From contig JAHRWI010000013.1 in NCBI GenBank assembly GCA_019090225.1, positions 1 through 7,622 of the forward strand: a stretch of DNA of 7,622 nt, read 5' to 3'. How positions within the stretch are numbered: the first letter of the stretch is position 1; the number at the start of each line of letters is the position of its first letter. This DNA comes from Porticoccaceae bacterium. Lineage in GTDB: Bacteria > Pseudomonadota > Gammaproteobacteria > Pseudomonadales > Porticoccaceae. The notes under the pieces are model-generated. The model did no database searches, had not been told where the DNA came from, and saw nothing but the letters and a program-made list of their open reading frames with translations. A program made the translations under genes and the position numbers. Below, piece after piece: positions 1 to 5,318 of this stretch.

Positions 1-41
1 CTAAAAACAGTGGATAGACTAAAAATGGGTAGAATATAAAT

Positions 42-800
42 ATGGATATGGATTTTCCACTGATTCTGGTGATCTTGACCGCGATAGCGGGTTTCATGTG
101 GTTTCTGAATAAATTCTATCTGTCAGCTCGGAGAGGCAAGGATCAACCTTCTCCCTGGTATGTCGAATCCACCGCGCCATTTTTCCCGGTATTATTTGTT
201 GTTCTAGTGGTTCGTTCTTTTGTGGTAGAACCGTTTCAAATCCCTTCTGGGTCAATGATCCCGACGCTGGAAGTGGGGGATTTTATATTGGTCAACAAGT
301 TTTCCTACGGTTTGCGGCTGCCGGTGCTAGGTACCAAAGTACTCGAAGTGGGAGAGCCGAAACACGGCGATGTTATGGTTTTTGTGCCGCCCAAGGATGA
401 TCGATATTTTATTAAGAGGGTGGTCGGCTTACCCGGAGATGAAGTCAGAGTTATAGACAATTACCTTTACATTAATGGTAAAAAAATGTCCCAGGGAAAA
501 ATTCCGGGTAAGGTAGGAAATTCATTGAGTAACTACCGAATCGTTAATGAGCAGCTCCATGACGTTGAGCATTTGTTGCGTCGACAAGTTGAGGCCGGAA
601 AATACGGGAGGGACTTTTTTGAAGTTGTTCCCGAAGGACATTACTTTATGGTGGGAGATAATCGAGATAATAGTTGGGACAGCCGAGCCTGGGGAGCTGT
701 GCCCGAAAAAAATATAGTAGGTAAGGCCTTTGCCATCTGGATGCAATGGGAAAAAATGCTAAGTGTGCCGACCTTTGATAGAGTAGGCACCATTAAATAG
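42..800 (+). CDS. lepB: Signal peptidase I (leader peptidase)
   Basis: Membrane-bound serine endopeptidase (family S26) that removes signal peptides from exported preproteins on the periplasmic face of the inner membrane. The 252-residue product has two hydrophobic N-terminal segments (about residues 5-22 and 46-62) around a short basic cytoplasmic loop. The catalytic serine is S71 in IPSGSMIPT, and the general-base lysine is K125 in YFIKRVVGLPGD. The late conserved box GDNRDNSWDSR lies at 205-215. It is shorter than the E. coli enzyme (324 residues), as is common in Pseudomonas-like relatives. ATG 42 is preferred over the in-frame ATG 48 because a weak GGGTAG lies 9 bases upstream of 42. The gene heads the lepB-DUF4845-rnc-era block; lepA would be expected just upstream of the window but is not visible. 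The family assignment is firm. Confidence 0.97.
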   Translation: MDMDFPLILVILTAIAGFMWFLNKFYLSARRGKDQPSPWYVESTAPFFPVLFVVLVVRSFVVEPFQIPSGSMIPTLEVGDFILVNKFSYGLRLPVLGTKVLEVGEPKHGDVMVFVPPKDDRYFIKRVVGLPGDEVRVIDNYLYINGKKMSQGKIPGKVGNSLSNYRIVNEQLHDVEHLLRRQVEAGKYGRDFFEVVPEGHYFMVGDNRDNSWDSRAWGAVPEKNIVGKAFAIWMQWEKMLSVPTFDRVGTIK

Positions 801-819
801 AAATAGTTTTAGGAATAAC

Positions 820-824
820 AGGAG
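820..824 (+). promoter_or_regulatory. Ribosome binding site of the DUF4845 gene
   Basis: AGGAG is the best Shine-Dalgarno sequence in the window. It lies 8 bases before ATG 833 and only 5 before the alternative GTG 830, so it favours the ATG as the start. Confidence 0.7.
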
Positions 825-832
825 CTGGTGTG

Positions 833-1198
833 ATGCGAGAATGTAAACAGCGGGGGGCTTCGCCTCTAGGGTTTTTGGCAATACTAGTTATAGGCGGTTT
901 CTTATTGACCGCAGTGTTTAAGATAGGGCCTTTATTTGTGGATTATTATTTCGTTGACGCTGCGTTGCAGGCCCTGGCGCAAGAAGATATCGATCAGATG
1001 AAAAATCGCCAAATACGGCGGATAGTGTCTGATTCATTTACGGTTAACAGTGTCCGAGATGTCGATATCAAAACCTTGCAAATCGAGCGAGATAAAACCG
1101 GGACATTGGTTTATTTTGATTACGAAAAGCGGGTTAATTTTATTGCCAATGTAGATATTGTGGCGGTATTTCATACTGAGTATGACAGTTCAAAGTAA
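833..1198 (+). CDS. DUF4845 family single-pass membrane protein
   Basis: A small protein of unknown function, 121 residues from ATG 833 (122 if the adjacent GTG 830 is used). It has a short basic N-terminus containing RECKQRG, one hydrophobic membrane segment at about residues 11-31 ending in KIGPLF, and a soluble mixed-charge domain of about 85 residues that is probably periplasmic. This layout and its place between lepB and rnc match the DUF4845 proteins of many gammaproteobacteria, where the gene is conserved in this position. The spacing to lepB is 32 bases and to rnc 35 bases, so co-transcription is likely. I see no catalytic motif or lipobox. Context suggests a link with the envelope or the lepB operon, but no function can be assigned. 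Confidence 0.85.
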   Translation: MRECKQRGASPLGFLAILVIGGFLLTAVFKIGPLFVDYYFVDAALQALAQEDIDQMKNRQIRRIVSDSFTVNSVRDVDIKTLQIERDKTGTLVYFDYEKRVNFIANVDIVAVFHTEYDSSK

Positions 1199-1220
1199 CC
1201 TTCTTATCCGTAATTTCAAA

Positions 1221-1253
1221 CGCCTGATAATTTGTGGATATTAATTATCAGCG
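1221..1253 (+). promoter_or_regulatory. Hairpin presenting the rnc start codon in its loop
   Basis: CTGATAATT (1224-1232) and AATTATCAG (1243-1251) are perfect reverse complements. Allowing one bulged C (1223), two more G-C/C-G pairs extend the stem to 1221 and 1253. The 10-base loop (1233-1242) contains the rnc GTG start at 1234-1236. No Shine-Dalgarno sequence is visible upstream, so the structure would cover the region the ribosome has to occupy. E. coli RNase III is known to repress itself by cleaving a stem in its own 5' leader. That this hairpin acts in a similar way, or simply limits translation, is inference; the stem is A/T-rich and only moderately stable. Confidence 0.5.
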
Positions 1254-2022
1254 CCTCTTGACGCGTATTGGTCATGATTTTTGTCAGCCCAAATTATTGC
1301 AGCAGGCCCTGACTCACCGTAGTTATAGCGCAATAAATAACGAACGCCTGGAATTCTTGGGTGACGCGATATTGGGTATGGTAATTAGCCATATTTTGTA
1401 TGAGCGATTTGAAAAAGCTCAGGAAGGCGAGTTGAGTCAGTTACGCGCCAGTCTCGTTAAAGGCGCGGTGTTGGCCGAAGTCGCTCGAGAGCTGGCGATA
1501 GGTGAGCACTTAAAATTAGGTGGTGGTGAAATGAAAAGCGGGGGTGCTCGCCGTGACACCATACTGGCCGATGCCATGGAGGCAATTATTGGCGCGATTT
1601 TTCTCGATGCAGGCATTGACGCTTGCCGACTAAGGATCACGCAATGGTACAGTCATCGACTAGGCGATCTGTCAGTTAAAACAATTACCAAAGATGCTAA
1701 AACGCTTTTGCAGGAATATTTGCAGGGGCAGGGTTGTGAACTTCCCGCTTACCAGGTTATTGAAAGCACTGGCGATGCCCACGAGCAAGTTTTCAGTGTG
1801 CAGTGTATCTTGTCTGATAGCGAGCAAATGGCCGTAGGTGAGGGCAGTAGTCGAAAAAAAGCAGAGCAAGAGGCAGCCCAACGCATGTTTGATCAACTGG
1901 ATAGGCTTGAGTCTCAAGCCGTTCGAATCGCTGGTGCCAAGGTGTTTGGTGGCGTGCCTGTTATTAAGGCAAAGGCTAATAAAGCAGTGACCACAAAAAA
2001 GACGACTGAGCGCGATGACTGA
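1234..2022 (+). CDS. rnc: Ribonuclease III
   Basis: Double-strand-specific endoribonuclease for rRNA precursor processing and for mRNA and sRNA decay. The catalytic domain carries the signature NERLEFLGD (residues 36-44). Metal-binding and catalytic acids are E40, D44, D113 and E116, matching E. coli E41, D45, D114 and E117. A dsRNA-binding domain spans about 154-226, with DAKTLLQEYLQG at its start and GSSRKKAEQEAA (204-215) at its end. The product is 262 residues against 226 in E. coli; the excess is a Lys/Ala/Thr-rich C-terminal tail from about residue 227. GTG 1234 is chosen because an in-frame TAA lies at 1228-1230 and the N-terminus then matches the family. The last 8 bases overlap era, indicating translational coupling. 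The start codon lies in a hairpin loop. Confidence 0.97.
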   Translation: MDINYQRLLTRIGHDFCQPKLLQQALTHRSYSAINNERLEFLGDAILGMVISHILYERFEKAQEGELSQLRASLVKGAVLAEVARELAIGEHLKLGGGEMKSGGARRDTILADAMEAIIGAIFLDAGIDACRLRITQWYSHRLGDLSVKTITKDAKTLLQEYLQGQGCELPAYQVIESTGDAHEQVFSVQCILSDSEQMAVGEGSSRKKAEQEAAQRMFDQLDRLESQAVRIAGAKVFGGVPVIKAKANKAVTTKKTTERDD

Positions 2023-2914
2023 AAACTCCCAACAGAGATGTGGCTATGTTGCTATCGTAGGGCAACCTAACGTGGGTAAATCAACCTTGTTGAATCATCT
2101 GCTGGGCATGAAGCTGAGCATTACTTCACGTAAACCTCAGACCACCCGACATAAGGTTTTAGGGATTAAAACCGAAGGGCCGATACAGCTTATATTTGTC
2201 GATACGCCGGGTATTCACCAGAATCAAAAAAAAGCTATTAACCGCATCATGAATAAAGCGGCGGAAAATGCCATTCGAGATGTGGATGTTGTGGTTTTCG
2301 TGGTTGATAGATTGCAGTGGGATGAGACCGACCAATTGGTAGCTCAGCAACTTATAAATCAGAACACGCCGGTGATTATCGCCGTTAATAAAATTGATCG
2401 GGTAGATGATACCGATGCCTTGCTTCCAGCTCTCGAAACCCTTCATCAAGCTTTACCCAATGCTGAGCTAATACCGGTGTCAGCTTTGCGGAGTAAGCAT
2501 CTGGACGTTCTCGAAAAAGCGATTGCTCGCCATATTCCCAGTGGTGAACATTTGTTTCCCGATGATCAGATAACCGATCGCAGTGAACGTTTCCTCGCCG
2601 CCGAAATAGTCCGCGAAAAAATCACTCGACAACTCGGTGCTGAGGTGCCTTACCAGGTAACCGTTGAGATCGAGGAATTCTCCCGAAACGCTAATATTTT
2701 GCATATAAACGCCCTTATCTTGGTTGAGAGAGAAGGACAAAAGCGCATCATCATCGGCACCAAAGGTGAACGCCTGAAAAGTATCGGCCAGCAGGCGCGG
2801 CTAGATATGGAGCGCCTGTTTGATAGCAAGGTAATGCTTAAGCTGTGGGTTAAAGTGCGTAGCGGCTGGTCTGATGACGAGCGGGCGTTGCGGAGTCTGG
2901 GTTATACCGATTAA
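2015..2914 (+). CDS. era: GTPase Era, 30S ribosome assembly factor
   Basis: Essential GTPase that binds the 3' end of 16S rRNA and assists maturation of the 30S subunit. The 299-residue product has the full GTPase motif set: G1 GQPNVGKS (16-23), G2 around T43-T44 in PQTTRH, G3 DTPGIH (63-68), G4 NKID (125-128) and G5 SAL (156-158). It is followed by a C-terminal KH domain with the GxxG loop GTKG at 248-251. Length is typical (E. coli 301). ATG 2015 lies inside the end of rnc, with a weak GAG four bases upstream, so translation probably depends on ribosomes finishing rnc. The rnc-era pair is a classic operon linking rRNA cleavage with 30S assembly. All motifs look intact. Confidence 0.98.
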   Translation: MTENSQQRCGYVAIVGQPNVGKSTLLNHLLGMKLSITSRKPQTTRHKVLGIKTEGPIQLIFVDTPGIHQNQKKAINRIMNKAAENAIRDVDVVVFVVDRLQWDETDQLVAQQLINQNTPVIIAVNKIDRVDDTDALLPALETLHQALPNAELIPVSALRSKHLDVLEKAIARHIPSGEHLFPDDQITDRSERFLAAEIVREKITRQLGAEVPYQVTVEIEEFSRNANILHINALILVEREGQKRIIIGTKGERLKSIGQQARLDMERLFDSKVMLKLWVKVRSGWSDDERALRSLGYTD

Positions 2915-2959
2915 ACGCGGTTGCCCCCGTAATTTAGCAGGCATGACGGAAAGCTGACT

Positions 2960-3697
2960 TTGAACAACGAACTGGTCTATGTGCTGCATACCCGTCAATA
3001 TCGGGAAAGCAGCCAATTGGTCGATTTATTTTCTCGAGAAGTTGGTCGATTACGGGTTGTTGCGCGCGGCGTTAGAGCTGCTTCTCGCTCAAAAAAAGGC
3101 TCGGGACTTGTGCCCCTGCAGCCTTTTCAGCCGCTGTTTGCCAGCTGGCAAGGTAAAAGCGATCTGAAAACGCTTACTGGTCACGACTCCGCAGCCTCAG
3201 TATTGATGCTGCAAGGTAAGGCTTTATATATTGGGTTTTATATCAATGAGTTGTTGACCCGGCTAATGCCTGAGTATATTCCTCACCAGGATTTCTTTGA
3301 TCAGTACGCCAGACTATTGACCTTGCTTGGCCACGGCGCTGATCCTGAGCCGGAACTGCGCGTTTTCGAATTACGTCTCTTAGATGAGATGGGCTATGGC
3401 ATTAATTTTCACGTCGACCAGGATGACGGCTCTGGTTTAGCATCGGATGCCGATTATTTATTTCATCCTGGAGAAGGGTTTTCAAGGCTTGGCAAGCGGG
3501 CTGGTCAGCCAGTCAAAGATATATTTTCCGGTGCCGACCTGTTAGCCATTGCGGGTCATCAATTTTCCAGCCCTGCTGTTCGCCAAAGTGCCAAGCGCTT
3601 GATGCGCAGAGCCTTAGCCTTGCACCTGGGTGCCAAACCCTTATACAGCCGAGCATTATTTGCAGAAGTGCTTAGCGGGTCGAGCAATAAGCCATGA
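2960..3697 (+). CDS. recO: DNA repair protein RecO
   Basis: RecF-pathway mediator that anneals single strands and, with RecR, loads RecA onto SSB-coated DNA. The 245-residue product has an N-terminal OB-fold (about 1-78, with VYVLHTRQYRESSQLVDLFS and VVARGVR) and a C-terminal helical domain containing YIGFYINELL (90-99) and FELRLLDEMGYGINF (136-150). There are no cysteines, so the zinc finger of RecO proteins from some other phyla is absent, as usual in gammaproteobacteria. The start is a TTG at 2960, supported by family alignment and by GGAAAG at 2948-2953; the next in-frame candidate would cut into the OB fold. It follows era by 45 bases. Its TGA stop (3695-3697) overlaps the ATG of a six-codon ORF leading to acpS. 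Confidence 0.95.
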   Translation: MNNELVYVLHTRQYRESSQLVDLFSREVGRLRVVARGVRAASRSKKGSGLVPLQPFQPLFASWQGKSDLKTLTGHDSAASVLMLQGKALYIGFYINELLTRLMPEYIPHQDFFDQYARLLTLLGHGADPEPELRVFELRLLDEMGYGINFHVDQDDGSGLASDADYLFHPGEGFSRLGKRAGQPVKDIFSGADLLAIAGHQFSSPAVRQSAKRLMRRALALHLGAKPLYSRALFAEVLSGSSNKP

Positions 3698-3714
3698 TTA
3701 TTGGTGTTTCGTGA
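3694..3714 (+). other. Six-codon ORF bridging recO and acpS; possible pdxJ scar
   Basis: ATG 3694 overlaps the recO stop as ATGA. The frame reads MIIGVS, and its TGA (3712-3714) overlaps the acpS start as GTGA. Ribosomes could therefore pass from recO to acpS by two successive stop/start overlaps. Many gammaproteobacteria carry pdxJ (pyridoxine 5'-phosphate synthase) exactly here. PdxJ proteins begin close to LLGVNIDH, which MIIGV resembles. An in-frame deletion of nearly all of pdxJ would leave just this arrangement. The alternative is a local duplication of the acpS start, since MIIGIG also begins AcpS. The reading frame is seen directly; its origin is inference. Confidence 0.45.
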
Positions 3715-3721
3715 TTATTGG
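3695..3721 (+). repeat. 10-base direct repeat TGATTATTGG, 17-base period
   Basis: TGATTATTGG occurs at 3695-3704 and again at 3712-3721, where it forms the start of acpS. Extending to 15 bases (3694-3708 against 3711-3725), 12 of 15 positions agree. The 17-base offset puts the two copies in different frames. Confidence 0.8.
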
Positions 3722-4085
3722 CATTGGTACCGACCTGGTGCAGATCGAGCGTATAAAAAATGCCCTGGCGCGTACCGGGGAGCGTTTGGCGCGACGCATT
3801 TTAACGCCGGCTGAATTTAACGAATTTAATTGCCGCCAAAGTCAGGCGAGTTTTCTTGCTAAACGTTTTGCAGCCAAGGAGGCGCTGAGCAAAGCTTTAA
3901 AAACTGGCATTGGGCTGATTAGTTGGCAGGACATTCATGTGTCGAATACACCCGTGGGGGCACCAGAGCTTGAATTGTCGGGCAATGCCCTCAAAATAAT
4001 GCATGATTTGGGTGGAAGAGAAGTATTGTTGAGCCTCAGTGATGAGCGAGATTATGCCCTGGCCTTTGTGACGATTACTGGCTAG
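3711..4085 (+). CDS. acpS: Holo-[acyl-carrier-protein] synthase
   Basis: Transfers 4'-phosphopantetheine from CoA to the serine of apo-ACP, activating it for fatty acid synthesis; Mg-dependent and cytoplasmic. The 124-residue product begins MIIGIGTDLVQIERI, with metal ligand D8, and has the second signature FLAKRFAAKEALSKAL (48-63), with E57 as the other ligand. E. coli AcpS has 126 residues. The segment after the second signature reads KTGIGLISW and appears about one residue shorter than the E. coli loop. The start is GTG 3711: longer frames back to 3630 run inside recO and add residues absent from the family. There is no Shine-Dalgarno sequence, so initiation probably depends on coupling through the overlapping six-codon ORF. 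No clear terminator follows. Confidence 0.95.
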   Translation: MIIGIGTDLVQIERIKNALARTGERLARRILTPAEFNEFNCRQSQASFLAKRFAAKEALSKALKTGIGLISWQDIHVSNTPVGAPELELSGNALKIMHDLGGREVLLSLSDERDYALAFVTITG

Positions 4086-4201
4086 CCCGTTTCTGCCTTG
4101 ATAAGAGATCAGACCATTCGGTGTCGATTTATCGGGGTTAGCCGCAAGTTTAATGCAGCTGTTTAACTGTAGTAGTTGGCTTTAGTTGGTAATCGTTTGT
4201 T

Positions 4202-4233
4202 GGCCTTATTGCTGCAAGACAGCGAATAAGGCC
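4202..4233. repeat. Strong hairpin upstream of cysM
   Basis: GGCCTTATT (4202-4210) pairs perfectly with AATAAGGCC (4225-4233). The stem continues with GCTG (4211-4214) against CAGC (4220-4223), giving 13 base pairs with one bulged G (4224) and a CAAGA loop. Neither side carries a T-run, so it is not a canonical intrinsic terminator in either direction. It ends two bases before the proposed cysM -35 element. It could mark the 3' end of the acpS transcript, block RNA decay, or be a protein-binding site; the sequence does not decide. Confidence 0.65.
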
Positions 4234-4235
4234 GG

Positions 4236-4264
4236 AAGACAGATTCTGTGCAAAAGGCTAAAAT
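4236..4264 (+). promoter_or_regulatory. Putative sigma-70 promoter of cysM
   Basis: A -35 element AAGACA (4236-4241, four of six consensus bases) is separated by exactly 17 bases from a -10 element TAAAAT (4259-4264, five of six). Transcription would start near 4271, leaving a leader of roughly 17 bases with a weak GAG (4276-4278) before ATG 4288. It lies in the longest intergenic gap of the window, where a new transcription unit would be expected. Confidence 0.45.
4239..4249. promoter_or_regulatory. Palindrome ACAGATTCTGT over the cysM -35/spacer
   Basis: A perfect 5+1+5 dyad (ACAGA-T-TCTGT) overlaps the proposed -35 element and the start of the spacer, a place where a repressor or activator could act. 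I do not recognise it as the site of a known regulator, and an 11-base dyad can arise by chance. Confidence 0.25.
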
Positions 4265-4287
4265 AGCGAATTTTTGAGACCCCACTC

Positions 4288-5232
4288 ATGGCCGTCAAAT
4301 ATCCAACCATTGAATCCTGTATCGGCAATACACCACTGGTTAGATTGCAAAGGCTGAGCGCTGGTAATAACAATACCCTCCTGGTTAAGCTCGAAGGCAA
4401 CAACCCTGCGGGGTCGGTCAAGGACAGACCAGCTTTGAGTATGATCAGCCTTGCTGAAGAGCGGGGTCAGATAAATCCCGGCGACACCTTGATCGAGGCA
4501 ACTAGCGGTAACACCGGTATCGCTCTGGCCATGGTCGCGGCCATCAAAGGGTACCGAATGATCTTGATTATGCCCGATCATATGACCGAAGAGCGCAAAG
4601 AGGCGATGTTAGCCTACGGTGCCGAGCTGATTCTGGTGAGCAAAGAGGCGAGTATGGAGGGTGCTCGAGATCTGGCCCTGGAGATGCAGAAAGATGGTAA
4701 GGGTATGGTTCTTGATCAGTTTAACAACAGCGACAATCCGCGTTCTCATATGGAAGGCACCGGCCCGGAGATCTGGCAGCAAACACATGGCACAGTGACT
4801 CATTTTGTCAGTGCCATGGGCACGACTGGCACTATCATGGGTGTGGCCAAGTATTTGAAAAGCCAAAACCCGGATGTGCAAATTGTTGGCTTACAGCCCG
4901 CCGAAGGCGCCAGTATCCCCGGCATTCGCCGTTGGCCCAAAGAGTATTTGCCCGGTATATTCGATGAGACCCTGGTTGATCAAACCCTCGATATCGGCCA
5001 GCAGACTGCGGAAGATACCATGCGCGCACTGGCCCGCCAGGAAGGTATATTTTGCGGCGTGTCATCTGGTGGCGCAGTGGCAGGGGCATTACAGTTAGCC
5101 GAAGGGCTTAGTGATGTAGTTATTGTTGTCTCTATCTCAGACCGTGGTGATCGGTATTTATCATCGGGGCTATATACCATAAAGCAGGGTACTGTAAAGC
5201 ACGATACCGCTGAGCAGAAAGCCGATAAATGA
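4288..5232 (+). CDS. cysM: Cysteine synthase B (O-acetylserine sulfhydrylase B)
   Basis: PLP enzyme that makes cysteine from O-acetylserine and sulfide; the B isozyme can also use thiosulfate to give S-sulfocysteine. The 314-residue product (E. coli 303) has the PLP lysine K45 in GSVKDR, the substrate loop TSGNTG (72-77), the PLP-phosphate loop GTTGT (178-182) and FCGVSSGGAVAGAL (255-268). IPGIRRWP (210-217) carries the RRW triplet typical of CysM rather than CysK. At the position of E. coli Cys280 (CDRGDRYLS) this protein has Ser284 (SDRGDRYLS). ATG 4288 fits the family N-terminus, with IGNTPLV at residues 12-18. A promoter and hairpin precede it, so it probably starts a new transcript. The final TGA overlaps an ATG that opens a 21-codon ORF. 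Confidence 0.96.
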   Translation: MAVKYPTIESCIGNTPLVRLQRLSAGNNNTLLVKLEGNNPAGSVKDRPALSMISLAEERGQINPGDTLIEATSGNTGIALAMVAAIKGYRMILIMPDHMTEERKEAMLAYGAELILVSKEASMEGARDLALEMQKDGKGMVLDQFNNSDNPRSHMEGTGPEIWQQTHGTVTHFVSAMGTTGTIMGVAKYLKSQNPDVQIVGLQPAEGASIPGIRRWPKEYLPGIFDETLVDQTLDIGQQTAEDTMRALARQEGIFCGVSSGGAVAGALQLAEGLSDVVIVVSISDRGDRYLSSGLYTIKQGTVKHDTAEQKADK

Positions 5233-5294
5233 GCGCGCTGAGGAATAAGCCAGTGCATAAGCCGATGTATAAGCTAAGCCCGTTCACCGACTAA
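5229..5294 (+). other. 21-codon ORF overlapping the cysM stop; possible rlmD remnant
   Basis: ATG 5229 overlaps the cysM TGA as ATGA and opens a 21-codon frame ending at TAA 5292-5294. The peptide is basic and includes the tetrapeptide pattern NKPV-HKPM-YKLS, encoded by 12-base repeats. In Pseudomonas-type genomes the 23S rRNA methyltransferase gene rlmD sits between cysM and relA, so this could be the residue of a deletion. I see no convincing similarity to RlmD. It could equally be a coupling mini-ORF or chance. Confidence 0.25.
5245..5275 (+). repeat. Three ATAAGC(C/T) units at 12-base period
   Basis: ATAAGCC (5245-5251), ATAAGCC (5257-5263) and ATAAGCT (5269-5275) recur every 12 bases. 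Further AAGC cores lie at 5277-5280 and 5292-5295. The array occupies much of the cysM-relA gap and looks like the product of small tandem slippage; no function is evident. Confidence 0.6.
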
Positions 5295-5318
5295 GCTGGA
5301 CCATTATTTCTATAGCCT

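Noticed and set aside
11..40. Promoter-like TGGATA and TATAAA with 18-base spacing before lepB
   Set aside because: The start of transcription would fall near base 47, downstream of the lepB ATG at 42, so it could not serve the chosen start; A/T-rich leaders give such matches easily.
3091..3097. A7 run in recO in correct phase for -1 frameshifting (similar A7-A8 runs in rnc near 1855 and era near 2226)
   Set aside because: All encode ordinary Lys-Lys codons within intact genes, I see no downstream stimulatory structure, and the -1 frame in recO soon meets a stop.
3630..3710. Longer acpS reading frame starting at GTG 3630
   Set aside because: The extra 27 residues overlap recO in another frame and have no counterpart in the AcpS family, which begins at MIIGIGTD (GTG 3711).
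4094..4138. Possible stem CCTTGATAA with TTATCGGGG after acpS
   Set aside because: Needs two G-U pairs and a loop of more than 20 bases, with no T-run; too weak to call a terminator.
4258..4581. Minus-strand open frame covering the cysM promoter and start
   Set aside because: Antisense to conserved CysM coding sequence, with no ribosome binding site or family motif.
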